Shown: piece after piece, positions 8,986 through 21,961 of the stretch
How the letters are laid out: every line of letters begins with the position of its first letter
Numbering within the stretch: position 1 is the stretch's first letter
Assembly (NCBI GenBank): GCA_027943335.1
Contig: BSBK01001299.1
Span: 131,501-195,500, forward strand
Length of the DNA stretch: 64,000 bases
Reading direction: 5' to 3'
DNA from: Chamaecyparis obtusa
Lineage: Eukaryota > Streptophyta > Pinopsida > Cupressales > Cupressaceae
Program-made: the position numbers and the translations under genes
Notes under the pieces: generated by a model
Seen by the model: the letters and a program-made list of their open reading frames with translations, nothing else
Told to the model about the DNA's origin: nothing
The model's database searches: none

Positions 8986-11703
8986 GTGGCACATTAAGGG
9001 TAAGGATGTGTCTGATGTTGTTAAATAATTCTTTGGTGCTTGAAGAATCCTAAAGGAAATTAATGCCACTTTCCTTGTTTTGATCCCTAAAAAGACTAGG
9101 GCTGACTCTGTGGATTCATTAAAACCTATTAGCCTCTACAACTCTTTGTACAAAATTACCTCAAAAGTTCTCACCTCTATAGTTTTGAATTGGTACATGA
9201 TCTTATTCCTCCCCAGCAAAATGAGTTTGTCTCTTGTGGGAAAATCTCAAACTCTATCATCTCATTGCATGAAAATATTCACTCTCTTATCAGCTCTTCT
9301 AATCATGGATTCCTCATGAAAGTTGAATTATCTAACCTGCTTATGATAGAGTTTATTGAGGTTTCCTCCTCAATGTCTTCCATGGTTTTGGCTTTGGAAA
9401 TAAAGTTGTCTAGTTGATTCATCGGCTTATCTCTACCACTTCTATGGTTGTGATGGTTAATGGATCCCCTTTTAACTTCTTCTCACCTTCAAGGGGGCTT
9501 ACCCAAGGGGATATTATATATCCTATCCTCTTTTCTATTCTGGTTGAATTTCTAGGGAGATACTTTCTTAAACTCAATAGAAATGGAGTTATCCAAGGGT
9601 TAAAGTCATCATCTCATCCCCAAACTTTCTGTCATGAACAATTTGTGGGTGACACTATTCTTATGGGGGAAACCACTATTAAAGAAGATAGAAATATTAA
9701 ATTGGCCTTCAATACTTATTCTAGTGCCTCGGGTATATTGATTAATTGGGAAACAAACTCTTTATTCTTTATCAATAGCCTAGAAGAATGGCGATTGAGG
9801 ATTTGTAAACTTCTTGGATGTGTTACTTTTTCTCTCCCTGGGACTTATTTGGCCCTACCTTGGGGTGAAAACTCCACAATTCCTTTTGGATATCCCTAAT
9901 TAAAAAATTCAATAGATATTTGGCTTTTTGGAAAGGTAATTTGCTAAGTCAGGTAGGAAAAGTGAAATTACTTAAAATTTGTCTCCATGACCTCCTTGTC
10001 TATGTCTTAAATCTATTCAAAATTCCAACAAAACATATGGAATTGTTGGAAAGAATTCAGAACAATTTTATCTAGTTAGGAAATAAAGAAAGGAAGAGAA
10101 TACCTCTGATTGATTGGGTGAAATTGTGCAAATCCAAAAAAGGGTGGTCTCGGTATCATGCCTATTTGTATGTTGAATATAGCCTTGATGGCTAAACATA
10201 TTTGGAGAATGTGTGAGGATGAGAGGGAATGAAATATCATTTGGAAAAAAAAATATCTCTTCAATGCCCCATCTCTTGAGTCCATATTTTCTGAGATCCC
10301 AATATAATAAATTGTTCCTATATCTGGAATCATGTTTAGGGAGTTAAGGAAGTGGTTGTGAAAGGGAAAAGGTAGAAACTGGGAAATGGAAGTAAAATCC
10401 GGCTTTGGAGGACTGTTGATTGATGTAAAAACCTTGAGAGATTCTTCCACTTGATAAGAGTATCATTCAGAGATATAAATTGATTTATGGAAATCTGTTT
10501 GTTGATTACTACAAGAATGGTTCCTGGGTTAATTTGAGTATTCTAGACACAAATTTTTCTCAAAGTAAGATTTCTCTCAATTCTAGATTAGTGAAAGGAG
10601 ATTAATTTTATTCTTTCATCTGGGATCTTAATCCTAATAGGAAATTTGTTGTCTCTTCTAGATTGTCTCCTCTTTATGATTATGATGGGGAAATCTATTT
10701 ATGAGATTATTGCTAAATTAATTTAAATATTATCCCTAAAGTTGAGATCTTTTTCAAGATTCTTGTCCAAAATAAAATTATAACTATCGATAATCTGTGT
10801 AGGAGGGTGTTTTTTCTTACTAACAGATGCATTCTTTGCAAGAATGATTTTGGGGTTTCTTTTCACCTATTCTTCCAGTGCACTTTTGCACTTGAAATCT
10901 GGGGATACATCCTCCAAGGATAGAATCTCTCTTGGATCTTCCTAGGGAATATTATGGACTTTCTTATGCAATAGATCTACCCAGCTCCTAATAAAGATTC
11001 TAAGATGGCTTGGTCATTAGTTTCTCCTCTCATCTTCTATAATCTTTCGAAAGTGCACAATAATGGTATCTTTAGGGACACAGAGGCCCCTTTGATTGTG
11101 ATTGCTAAAAATATTATTAGGGCTAACAAGGATAACTTTTCTTCTATCAAAGGAGGATATGAATTTGAAGGAGAAGGATATGATTCTAATTCCTTTCTAT
11201 TTTGTAACTTTAATTCTAAAGGAAAGAAGGAAATTATGGGGGAGGGTCTTGTCTGGTTATATCCTATAGTGGGCTGGTTTGAGGCCAATTTTGATTGTGC
11301 TGCTAAAGGAAACTTGGGCCAGGCTGGTTGTGGGGGGTTAGTTAGAGATATATATGAAAACTACATAGGGGCAGTGGAAATCCCTTTGGGTGTATAGACT
11401 AGACATGTTTATGAAGTAATAGGTGTTCTTTGGGTTCTTAAACTTGCTAAGAAGTTAAAATGCCAAAATATTTGGGTGGAGGGTGATTCTAACAACATCA
11501 TCAAATTCTTACTTGGAAATAATAAGGCCTCTTGGTCTATAGAGCCCATCATTAGGGAGGTTGAGGCCATTATGTGTATTTTCAATTAGGTAAAAATTTC
11601 CCACACATATCATGAAACTAATAAATTCACAGATCATGTTGCCAACATTACACTTAAAAGTAATGAAATCATTACTTGGAATGGATGCCTTAACAAAGAA
11701 TAA
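8986..11703 (+). pseudogene. Plant L1-type LINE: reverse transcriptase, zf-RVT and RNase H, degenerate
   Basis: Translation in pieces gives the plant L1-clade order. First comes the RT start LVLIPKKTRADSVDSLKPISLYNSLYKI (fingers motif near 9075-9160). A palm region has GSPFNFFSPSRGLTQGD (9455-9515). The active-site region reads QFVGDTIL (about 9640), where FADD is expected. A zinc-binding region CILCKND...FHLFFQC follows near 10830. A C-terminal RNase H has FEANFDCAAKGNLGQAGCGG (11280-11335), VEGDSN (about 11480) and HTYHETNKFTDHVAN (about 11605-11645). Many frameshifts and stops, plus the altered catalytic motif, make it dead. The upstream endonuclease and ORF1 are missing, as in a 5'-truncated LINE copy. 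Confidence 0.85.
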
Positions 11704-11859
11704 GAATTAAAAAGAATCATTAATTATGATTTGATGTATAGTAATGTTGTAAGGATAATAGCCAATTATGGAAATGACATTCAAGAAACTTAATTTTAGG
11801 AAAGGCATTATGACTATGTAGGGAAAGTACAAAAATATCCTTTGTAATCCTCCTCGACA

Positions 11860-13620
11860 CATTTTTGAGGTTTCTATTTGGGTGTTTTCTATTAGATATA
11901 TTTTTTGCAATTGCTCGAGAGACATATTCTATTGAAAGAAACATGGGAGGATACCTTAAGAGACAGGAACCTAACTCATGGAAGATTTGGAAAGAGGAGA
12001 AGGAGGTCTGGAATCATCTCAAGAAAGGTGGAGTCACCACCTACATTGAATACCTTCATGGTTTTGATAGTGAGGTAATGAAAACTTTTGCTAAAAGCTA
12101 GGATGGGTTTTTTGTCACTCTCCATGGGGTTAATGTTGAGCTTAAGATTAATTTTAGTTTTGAAATTATGGGTCTTTATAGCTCTGGGAAAGATTTATTT
12201 AAGGAGAGAAATATCCTCGATGTTTTGGTGTATAAATTCCCTAGTACTAAGGATGAGGAATATTTTTTAACCAAGACAAGTAATTATTACAATATTAAGA
12301 AAATTAAGCCCTTTTGGAGGAAATGTTGACCTTTTTCATGGCCTACTTCACCATGGATGGAAGACACACTAGGGTACATAGCTACAACTTTATGTTTTTA
12401 AACCATTTTCGATGCAAGAATAGGGTTTCTTTCCTATTTTTCATTCTCAAGTCTCTGAATCATATCCTCGTGCTATAACATAAGAAAAAACCCAATAATT
12501 TTATCCTCCATGAAGGGATTATCTTTTGTAACTCTGATTATTGCAAAATTTGGACCCCTAAGCCAACCATTAAGGATTCAAAGAGAAAGAAGAAAGTGGT
12601 CAGTGCTAGTTCAGATGAGGCTGAAAGGAAAATACCTTGGGGATATAAAGGAAGAAAGGAAACCTCTATTAACCTTCGTAATTAGTTTAATAGTGAAAAG
12701 GGTATGGATACAGAGGGTGAATGCAATGTCGAGTCTCAAAAGAAAGGGATGAGTATGGCTAAGCCTGGGTTTGATGAAGAGAAAGGTATGGAATTAGAGG
12801 ATGAAGATGAATCTACTGCTAAGTCTATTAAGGGTATACCCTTAAATGGTGTGGTGGATACAACTTCTTGAGAAGTTAGGAATTCTCCAAAGAAGGGTTA
12901 TTAGAAGGTGGAGGGAAATCAAAAGAGAAGAAAGGAGAGGCAAGTGGATGATAAAAAGACTCAGTAGGAGGAAGTTAAAAAGGATAACAACTAGAAAAGT
13001 GGAAAAGGTAACGATAATAATCGCCATATTATGGACTATTCTAATTTTGGCTCGTTGGCCCACCCTCTAAGGCCCAAAAAATAAGGTTGTGCATAACATT
13101 TATAATTTTAGAAGGAAAGAGGAGATGGCTCATCCAAGTCTTAGTCCTCCAGAGCACAATCTGGATTCCTTTCTAGTTTTCCTCAAGAATTCTAATCTCA
13201 GTGCCAATATTTTCCATTCCATGGACAACTGGGTGCATATTGAATTGAACAACATATATTCCAAATGAGACACTATTTAGGATCCTCTAGATAAGGATTC
13301 TTAGGCCAGGAAGAATCTTGAAGAGAGTATTAGGGTCCATATTCATGGCATTGTAACATGATAAAATGGATGTTTCTATTCAAAAAATTATGGCCTTGAA
13401 TGAAAAAATGAAGAAGATGGTGGTGAATAGGGATGTTGGATAGGTGGTTCTAGATGAAGTGATGAAAATGGTTGTTGTTGAAGGTCACGAGATGTGTACT
13501 TAGGCTATTCTTAGCAAGAAGGCATCCTTCCTGAAGACCCCCAAGCCCTCAATGAAGTCGTGGATGATGTTACTATCATTGAAGAGGAAACGACTTCTAC
13601 TTTGAAAGACTTGGCCTAAT
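11860..13620 (+). pseudogene. Decayed plant repeat ORF of unknown function
   Basis: Pieces in shifting frames read EEKEVWNHLKKGGVTTYIEY (about 11995-12050), DGFFVTLHGVNVELKINFSFEIMGL (12100-12175), YYNIKKIKPFWRKC (12285-12327), MAYFTMDGRHTRVHSYNFM (about 12340-12395), then a Lys/Ser-rich tail (KRKKKVVSASSDEAER). The pattern of a VHG.. block, a long helical middle and FT.DGRxTRVYSYHF resembles an uncharacterised plant transposon-borne ORF family; I cannot name it. At least one frameshift (about 12330) and several stops occur. It may belong with the LINE tail downstream or be a separate insertion. Confidence 0.5.
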
Positions 13621-13639
13621 GATCAAATTTTCCTTGTTT

Positions 13640-13860
13640 TTCTATCCTATTTTTTGCGTTGGGCCATTGGTGTTGTCTTTTGTGGTGGGTTCTATTACTA
13701 GTTGTTGGTCTAGTCCTACTAGTTTTTCTTTATTCTGACAATGCTTTGTTATTGTAGTCTTTATTGAATATCTTTTGTAATCCTTTGTAAGGGGTTTCAG
13801 GGCTCCCCTCAAAACTTATTTTTTCCTTAATCAAAAACCTATGGTGTACGACCACCATAG
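13640..13860 (+). other. LINE-like 3' tail
   Basis: A GTAAGGGGTTTCAGGGCTCCCCTC block followed by a short T-rich stretch and TTAATCAAAAA looks like the 3' UTR of plant LINEs. A second weaker example (GTAAGGGATTAGAGGCCCC then TTAAAAATCAAAA) lies at 16484-16530. It probably marks the 3' end of one of the two preceding decayed elements. Confidence 0.4.
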
Positions 13861-16800
13861 ATTAATGAAAATTTCACGTTTTCTCATTTTTTTTATCTTC
13901 AAGAGAATTGTATATAGATTGATGTCATATAATTTATTTTCCAAAAAACCTAAAAACAAAAAAAATATTTAAGTTTTATTGAACCTCACTATTTTATCAT
14001 ATCATCTTGTAATTTACATTTCTAAAATCAGGTTGAAGAGAACTCTAATGGGTTTTCATTTCGTAAAAAAATATGATAAATAAGGCCCTCAAAAAACTAT
14101 ATAGAAATGCATAAATCTCACAATCCAGTGCGTTAGCCATTATTTTGGAGGTCCAAGCATATGCTTGGTCCCACCAAGCCTATCCCAAACTAAAAACTGA
14201 GGTGCAAGAATGTGTCCCACTCTATTTTTTATGAAACATGTGCCTGTTATTTAAAATTTAAGAAATGGGTGCATGTTTCTTATATAGAATAAATCAATGT
14301 GTAAAAATTCATTTATATTCATGATTAAAGAAAACTGAAAATAGGCACTCATTTTTTTAAAAAACAAGCACCCATTTTTCAAAAAATAGGTACCCATTTT
14401 TTTGAATTTTGGATCAGGCATCTAAACCTAGAGAAGGTGTGCATTTTTTTCAAAATGGGTGTCTTTTTCTAGTAGCATTTTCTAATTCCACAAGACTTCC
14501 TCTAAATCGAGACCCAATGTCTTGCACTTACCCTTAATTCATTTAGGCAATACAATCAAAGGTGGAAGAAACAACATTTTCTTTCTCTCCTTAGTCAATT
14601 TTTGTTAATCTTACCTTCACTAGCATACATTAGGCTTATGTGTTTGAACTGTATTAGTAATAAGGTAAGAAAATAGGTCCTCACATTGGTGGACTATATA
14701 AAATAAATATAAATTTATCAATTTTCCAATGATATAAGTTTTTACGGGACCATTATATTTATTTAGAAAATATTCAAACCATAGTTTATATTTTTTATTT
14801 TAAAGCTAAGATTCTTATTTCTATTTATTGAGGTGAAATGGTTATAGTTTTCTTATTTCTCTAGATGAACATTCACACTCTCCTTAAAAAAAATATCTCT
14901 CCACCTCAAAAATTATATGTATCCACCTTTATAAGATGACGAGCAGAGAGGAACACCTGAAAGAGAAGCCACCCTCAAACCATTCCTACAACCAAGTAGC
15001 CAAAGATAGGAGGAGCCTACACAAACTAACATCCCCACTTCTTAAAAGACATTTGACCACCTCCACTAGGGAGGCCCTCAACTGAATAGGAATAGTAAGA
15101 GATGGGGAACAAAAAGGAGGCTACAAGAACTAACCCTTAGGCACTAAATGAATCCCCACCTCTAGAGGAGATAAATATAGCTTAAAAGGAATCATACAGG
15201 ACTGGAAGAGGGAAAGAAAATAATATAGCCATAGACAAGAAAAGAAGATAAGACCACCACCAAGAAAAAATAGAAAAAATTCCCTAACCAAAACTAAAAG
15301 TAACAAAAGATGTTCCCTTGAAAAACTAGTAGAAATCACCAAAGACCAAAAGGAAAAAGGGTCAGCAAAAGATAAAGTAGCCAGACCCACATAAATAAAA
15401 AGAAAGAAAGAGCAACACACCAAAAAAAATCCAACAAAAGAGGAGAGACAACCACTAGAGACAAACAAGGATGTCCTCGAACCAAACAAAGCCCCACTAG
15501 CTAAACCCCAAAATTGAAGCAGCATGCACACACCCACAAAATATGAGGAGAGGAGGTCAGAAAGGGGCCAAGGAAAAATAAGGAAAAAGAATCCCAAAAT
15601 AGATTGAGTACACAAAAAATAATCAATACAAAGGAAAAAAAGATTCCCCAAAGGAATAGTTAAAGGAAAAGGAGTAGGGAACTAACCCAAAAGAGAACAC
15701 GCCACCAAGGAAAATCCCATCTCGATGCAGGGAAGCCTCTTAAGAGGAAATGCAACCAACAAAAAGAAATAGAGAACGTGAAACACAAATCCATGGATTT
15801 AGACACTGTATCCACCAGAGACTCCTTATAAAGAAGCATAGGTGCAACCAGTGATCCTCAACACCCATAGTAACCTTAGATAATGACAATCACAACACTA
15901 GCTACAACCTTCCTTCGACTAGAGACAAACCAGAAGCAGACACCATCCACACTTTTATCACAACCAACATCACCTTCTCTATCATCCAAATAGAAATGAG
16001 GAAAGAGAAAGTGTGGAGAAAAAATAGACCATCACAAAGCCAAACGCCCTATCAAACCAACATCCCTTGAAGGAAATATAGGTCTATATTGCCATTCTCC
16101 TATTCATCTCCCTCCTCTAAGTTTATAGAAACCCTAGTTCTCACTCCACACCCACTTTCGCTCAACACCATTACTTTTATGGATGCATTTATGTTACTAT
16201 TATTTAGTGTATTTATCCTTTAGTTTATTTAATGATTATGCAAGACTTAATGGCCTATGTAGCTAATATACAATATTCATTTAATTTTGTTATCTCACTG
16301 AACTCTCATACCAATAACACTTCTATTTTGATGAATTATTGCTTGTAAAAAGTTTGTTAGTATTAATGGTTATCTAGGAAATGAACCTTATTACCATCCA
16401 TTTTTTATTAAAATCTAGAAATTGTAGATGTAGGGGATTTTGTCCTTCTGGTTGTTGTGTTTTAATTTTTGTGTTGTTCTTATTGTAAGGGATTAGAGGC
16501 CCCTTTGTGCTGAGTTAACATTAAAAATCAAAAGCCATCAATAGTCTTATCAATACATGCAAAACGTTTCCTAGCTAAGAGTAGCTTCATTTTGGTAGAA
16601 TAGAATGTTTAATGAATTTTTTAGCTCCATACAAGACTAAACTAAGACTATGTGCATGTAGGAGGAATTTATGATATGAACAATCAAATTGTGTTCAATA
16701 AGGAAATTGGTCAAAAATGGGAAATTTTAAGATACTGAAATGTTTTTTTAGGTTGGAATTTATATCTGAGCAAGACTAAAATAAATTTTACATATAAACT

Positions 16801-18371
16801 TCGCAAAAGTTCTATACGAATGAGAAATATTACATGAAACCACAAACTTCATGTTTTGTGTCATTTTTTACCTAGAAAACTTGAAAAATTGAGCTTTATA
16901 TTGTACAATTCCGAAGATCAAGAAGGTGGTTGTTTCAAAGTCAATGAAATGTTTGCAAACAGAACCTTGTTATGATTTTTTTTACTTTAACAAACAATAG
17001 GCTTGTTAAAAGGTACCAATGGAAAGATTAATTTAACTATACATGGTAAGCCTCCCCATGAGCTTACCATGAGGGATTCAATTATTCCTTTTCAATATAA
17101 TGATTGTTACTAATATTCTCATTTTCTGATTCAGCTCACAAACTTTCTAGAAGGTTTCTATGTTGCATGCAAGTAGATCTATGATCAAGATAAATTTATT
17201 TTAAAATAATTTCATTGACATATTTTACATAATTTATTTTAGTAAAAATATGAACATACTAGTTATTCCAATGAAATAATTGTTCTATTTTGAAATCCAA
17301 CTTACAACAAAACTTTCAGCCTTGAACATTTCATCTCATTTTTTTTTTCACCTGTGAGTTATATAAACTTGCAAAACGTCATATTTGCTCAATGGAGAAA
17401 TTGTGTATTGTTGGAACAATTAAAAGAGAATAAATACCCACTTTTCCTATAGACGCAACTAATTTTGTTGAGCCACATAAATTGTTGTCTCTGTGCAATT
17501 TAAATTTTATGTTTACTCTACTATTTCATTTTTTTCTGTTTGCTTAAAAACAATTACTGAGATTCTTATACAAAATCATACCATGTGGAAAAAACTTTGA
17601 AACAAATAGAAAATTAATTACTAAGATTCTTATACAAAACCATAGCAAGTGCAAATAAATATTGAGATTCAAGTACAAAACCATAACAAGTGCTACTTGT
17701 ACACATTTGAACTCTTTTTCCAGAGTCCATTGCTTCAAATTCCCATTAAGGAGAGTAACATATTTATGAGTAAATCCAGTAATCATTTTTGAATTATTAC
17801 AAATTAATAACATGATTAGAGGACATTTTCTGATAAGAAATATTTGTTATAGAGGAAAAGCGATATGTTTCAGCATTTAAAAATTTATGAAATCTCTATA
17901 TATATTATAATGATAATAAGATTTTACTTCCAGATTTGGTTATGTATTTATACAAACAAGGATGTAACCTATTAAATTAAAAACCTATATCCTATCCTAA
18001 ATTAGAAGGACAAGATTATTTATAGCACAGAAGGTACTCTTCGACTAAATATAACAGTATGAAACAACTAGCCATAAGAGTTACATGGAACAACACTTCT
18101 AAAACATAAGTACGAATTCCTGAAATCCTTCTTATAGTAGGTTGCATACCAATTAACCACCTCACTAGTTCCTCGAAGAAGATTTCCTCTCAAAACCACA
18201 AGAAATTTCAAAAAAAAATTTAACATATTCTTCATTTAAACAGCATATCAATTTTTCTGAGAAATCAAGAAAGCCATGTCAATCTATCTAATCATTCTCT
18301 CATATTAGTTACTCAAAAATATAAGACACAAGTTTAATATATAACAATGCTTTAATTTGAACAGCAAATAT

Positions 18372-18413
<42 letters not shown>

Positions 18414-18853
18414 TTTTCATTATATCTAACTTTTATTCTTTCAAACCCAATCTTATGATAATCCCAATATAAACTTAAAAGACAATTTGAAAACACATTT
18501 AAATAAACTAATATTAAATCTTTTATAAGCATATTGAAACCACAAAACCTACTACATTTATTAATATTTTAAAAGCAGGAGAATATATCAATACGTGCAC
18601 ACAATATACTGTATGTAGAGCACTTAAAAGCTTGGCAATGAGAATTCTGTGCTTCCCATGCTTTATTGTACTGTCTATCTATAATTATTTAGTATATCAC
18701 TTAACGGGAAATAGGTAAACCCTATTGAAACAGAACTGATAAGCTGCAACAAGTGAGATAAAACCCAAACAATTTGAAACTGAAGGGTAGACGGAACAAC
18801 TAACCAGTAACAGCAGATGTGGATGTAACTGAATGAAATGTAAAACGAGGGCG
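13861..18853. other. Gene-free AT-rich stretch
   Basis: No supported gene. At 14930-16150 the minus strand is T-rich and yields a 173-residue hydrophobic open frame (15651-15130) that looks like a composition artefact. A CTAGGGTTT motif near 16130 on the minus strand resembles a plant 5' leader, but no convincing reading frame follows. 14330-14460 holds imperfect repeats of an ACCCATTTTT word. The rest shows nothing recognisable. Confidence 0.5.
18375..18412. repeat. TA dinucleotide microsatellite
   Basis: About 38 bases of uninterrupted (TA)n, roughly 0.45 kb downstream of the stop codon of the LRR gene. Confidence 0.9.
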
Positions 18854-21800
18854 TTACTTCAAACTCCAGCTACATGTTTTGGAATCCGCAACTCCGTAGA
18901 ACGCTCTGTTTGTGAGGACCCTAATGCTAAGCCAAAGTCTGTTCCACCATACAATCACTGATATTGTTCCACCAAATGCGATCCCAAAACCCATCCCCAC
19001 AGCAATCATGGACACTCTTTCATCTATTATATCCCATATTGATTTGACATTACCCTCTGAAGGCGATGCCGATGGGACTAGAGTAGTTTTGTTCACCGGA
19101 CTGCAACTCTGTAGAGGCTCCCCGCATAAGCATGGAAGGTTTTTCTGGAATGAAGTGGCATTGAATGACTGTAGCTGCGTTCCTCTTGGTATTCGTCCAC
19201 AGAGCCTGTTCGAAGATAGATCCAAGGAGGCCAACTTGGACAATACAGAAAGCTCCTCAGGAATTTGCCCTTCCAGCTTATTTTTAGACAAATCCAACTG
19301 CTCCAGAGTCGATATCCAACCAAGAGAAGCAGGTATCTCACCTTCCAAACGGTTTCTAGAGAGGTTTAGCAATCTTAAGCTGCCCAAATTTCCTATGCTT
19401 TCTGGTATCTGCCCGCTGAGACTGTTACTTGATAAATCAAGTATGGTGTTTGATGTCAGAACATATTCTATCTTATACTCATTTCCTTTCATTACAATGG
19501 GTAAGTCCTCATACAGTGTGTTTCCACTCAGTTTTGGATCTCCCAGCTTTCCGAATCCCTGTAGACTGCCAAGATTAGGGGGTATTCTTCCATCAAACTT
19601 ATTGTTTGATAAATCTAACACCTGCAAATTTGTGAGGTTTGCCATTGATGCAGGAAGACGACCCTGAAGTTCATTATACCCCAGACTCAAGACTCTCAAT
19701 TTCTGAAAATTAGTCAGATACCAAGGAAGGTCACCTCCCAAATGATTCCTTCTGAAATCCAACAACTGAAGATCCATACAGTAGGCCAAGGATGCAGGCA
19801 GAGTCCCGGAGAAACTATTGGAGTGTGAAGACAAAACCTCTAAAGAAGAAGAATAATTCAAATACAGATCTCCATGGAATAAATTCTGCGACAACTTTAG
19901 CCTCCTTAAAGATGTGCAGTTGCTAAGTGTGGGAGGAATTCTTCCCGACAAAAAGTTGTTGGATAGTATCAATTCTGTCATTAACTTGCAGCTGCCAATA
20001 GAGGGTGGAATCTCTCCACTCAGCTTATTCTGAGGCAAGCTTAAGCGCTTAAGAGCAGTGCAATTAGTTATACCCTCAGGAATGTTTCCATACAAGCTGT
20101 TATCTGACATATCTAACTCCTCCAACGAGACCAAACCACTTATAGTTTCAGGAATACTCCCAGAAATGTTACTGTTCTGAAGCAACAGCCTGGTAAGATT
20201 CTTGAGCTTACCAATACTATGTGGTACAGAACCAGTGAAATTGTTAAAATGAAGAAAGAGGTTTGTTAAAGATTTGAGCTCTCCAATGGACTCGGGTATT
20301 ATGCCTGTCAGATTGTTTGAATGCAAAGTCAACTCTTTTAAATCTTGGAGGTTTTCTATAGCCTTGGGAACTGGCCCCGTCAATTGATTAGTGTCCAAGT
20401 GAAGTTTTTCAAGCTTGGTCAGTCCAGTTATTACTTGGGGTATGGTGCCTGTTAGACTATTTGTGCCCAGATTTAGGTAAGTTAACTCTCTCAAATTCCC
20501 AATCCCATCGGAAATGGCTCCCGTGTATTTGTTTTTACCTAAATCTAAGTAAGTTAGCTCAGAGAGATTGAAAATGAGTTCTGGAATTCTCCCTGAAATA
20601 TTGTTATCAATTAAGGAAAGAGTGGAGAGGGGTAGCCTGGAGATACTCTGAGGCAGGGGTCCGTTCATTCGGTTGTTCGAGCCAACATCAATCCACACAA
20701 GATTGCTACAGTTTCCTATTTCTGCAGGGATAGAACCTGTGAGATTGCCAGGGCCATAAAGTGCTAATTGGCCAAGCTGTTTCAATTTTCCTAGTTCTGG
20801 TGGTAAACTGCCAGTCAGTGAGTTATCCCCCAGAAACAGTACCTCAAGTGAAGAACAATTACCCAGAGCTGCAGGGATTTGAGAGCCCAACCTGTTGGAG
20901 TGCAGGCCAAGGCTTTGCAATTTCTGTAACCTCCCCAGTTCAGACGGTATGCCACCAATCAAGAAATTGTGTGGAAGATCAATGACGGATAAATCAGAGC
21001 AATTTCTTAGAGAAGTTGGGATGCTACCTGTGAGATGGTTATTGCCAAGGGCAAGGATTTGCAGTTTCTCCAACCTCCCGAGGTCAGAAGGGATGCCACC
21101 TGTCAAAATGTTGTCCGCAAAATTAATGATGGATAAAGCAGAGCAATTACTAAGACGAGGAGGGATGCTACCTGTGAGACTGTTAGTGCCAAGGACCAAA
21201 GTAAGGAGAGACGTGCACTTCCCCAGAGAAATTGGAATGCTTCCATTGAGACCATTGTGGGGCACGCGGAGATGCTGTAAGTTGCCCAGGCCACCAAACT
21301 CTTCTGGTATGCTCCCCGTCAAGTTGTTGATTGAAAGTCTGATCCACTGAAGGTGCGTGCAATTGGCAAGAGATGTGGGTATGGAACCCATCAGCCAATT
21401 TGATTTTAGGTCCAGTAATCTCAACGCTTTCAGTTGGCCAAGCTGAGGTGGAATCATTCCCCTCAACGAATTATCAGAGAGATTCAAAACTCCTAATAAA
21501 GACAGGTTCCCTATGAAGGGTGAAATAGTACCCTCCAATCCCAATTGAGGCAGAATGATGGCCACAACTCTGTTGGTATTCTTTCTGCACCAAACACCAT
21601 TCCACGAGCACACATTTTCTGAATTGGTAGCAGTCCAGTTGGAAAGCCACTTCATTGGATCCGCTGTAATGCCATTTTTGAAAGCGACTAGGGCTTCCAC
21701 GTCCCTCTTCTTAGAAACATCTTCATCTCCCTTGTCGAGTAGCATACGGTCTATCACAACAGAAAACATTGTATCCATGGCATGGTCATGTAAAGCAGAG

Positions 21801-21961
21801 GCATGAGAAGTATGTGAGGTGTTGTAAATGGGTAATCTGGTGGCCGAGGTTAATGTGAATGCCAGAGCCAAGCCTAACCACAGTATCAGAATTGATATGC
21901 GTCCGTGCATTTGTCTGCTGCGCTCCATTTTTTTATGAATCGCAATGACTTCAAGACTCAT
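18854..21961 (-). CDS. LRR receptor-like protein (RLP), intact
   Basis: A single uninterrupted frame of 1035 residues, ATG at 21961. Residues about 20-40 form a hydrophobic N-terminal signal segment (ISILILWLGLALAFTL). An LRRNT domain follows (DVEALVAFKNGITADPMKWLSNW with the Cys pair in NVCSWNGVWC). About 28 LRRs of the plant extracellular type (LxxLxLxxNxLxGxIP) follow. Next come an island with DLPIVMKGNEYKIEY, four more LRRs ending in GRIPRGTQLQSF, a Cys-capped segment (CLCGEPLQSC), a membrane span (VSMIAVGMGFGIAFGGTISVIVWW) and a short cytoplasmic tail without a kinase. This C1-C2-C3 layout with four LRRs after the island is the RLP pattern; such proteins sit in the plasma membrane and usually signal through partner kinases in immunity or development. 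Many NxS/T glycosylation sites fit secretion. The gene has no introns. Ligand unknown. Confidence 0.95.
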   Translation of the reverse strand: MSLEVIAIHKKMERSRQMHGRISILILWLGLALAFTLTSATRLPIYNTSHTSHASALHDHAMDTMFSVVIDRMLLDKGDEDVSKKRDVEALVAFKNGITADPMKWLSNWTATNSENVCSWNGVWCRKNTNRVVAIILPQLGLEGTISPFIGNLSLLGVLNLSDNSLRGMIPPQLGQLKALRLLDLKSNWLMGSIPTSLANCTHLQWIRLSINNLTGSIPEEFGGLGNLQHLRVPHNGLNGSIPISLGKCTSLLTLVLGTNSLTGSIPPRLSNCSALSIINFADNILTGGIPSDLGRLEKLQILALGNNHLTGSIPTSLRNCSDLSVIDLPHNFLIGGIPSELGRLQKLQSLGLHSNRLGSQIPAALGNCSSLEVLFLGDNSLTGSLPPELGKLKQLGQLALYGPGNLTGSIPAEIGNCSNLVWIDVGSNNRMNGPLPQSISRLPLSTLSLIDNNISGRIPELIFNLSELTYLDLGKNKYTGAISDGIGNLRELTYLNLGTNSLTGTIPQVITGLTKLEKLHLDTNQLTGPVPKAIENLQDLKELTLHSNNLTGIIPESIGELKSLTNLFLHFNNFTGSVPHSIGKLKNLTRLLLQNSNISGSIPETISGLVSLEELDMSDNSLYGNIPEGITNCTALKRLSLPQNKLSGEIPPSIGSCKLMTELILSNNFLSGRIPPTLSNCTSLRRLKLSQNLFHGDLYLNYSSSLEVLSSHSNSFSGTLPASLAYCMDLQLLDFRRNHLGGDLPWYLTNFQKLRVLSLGYNELQGRLPASMANLTNLQVLDLSNNKFDGRIPPNLGSLQGFGKLGDPKLSGNTLYEDLPIVMKGNEYKIEYVLTSNTILDLSSNSLSGQIPESIGNLGSLRLLNLSRNRLEGEIPASLGWISTLEQLDLSKNKLEGQIPEELSVLSKLASLDLSSNRLCGRIPRGTQLQSFNATSFQKNLPCLCGEPLQSCSPVNKTTLVPSASPSEGNVKSIWDIIDERVSMIAVGMGFGIAFGGTISVIVWWNRLWLSIRVLTNRAFYGVADSKTCSWSLK

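Noticed and set aside
15130..15651. 173-residue hydrophobic minus-strand ORF resembling a membrane protein
   Set aside because: The strand is T-rich over more than 1 kb, so Phe/Leu/Ser-rich frames arise by composition; no family resemblance and no partner exons.
18912..19667. 251-codon plus-strand frame antisense to the LRR gene
   Set aside because: It mirrors the conserved minus-strand LRR frame, has no domain of its own, and antisense frames of LRR genes are often open.
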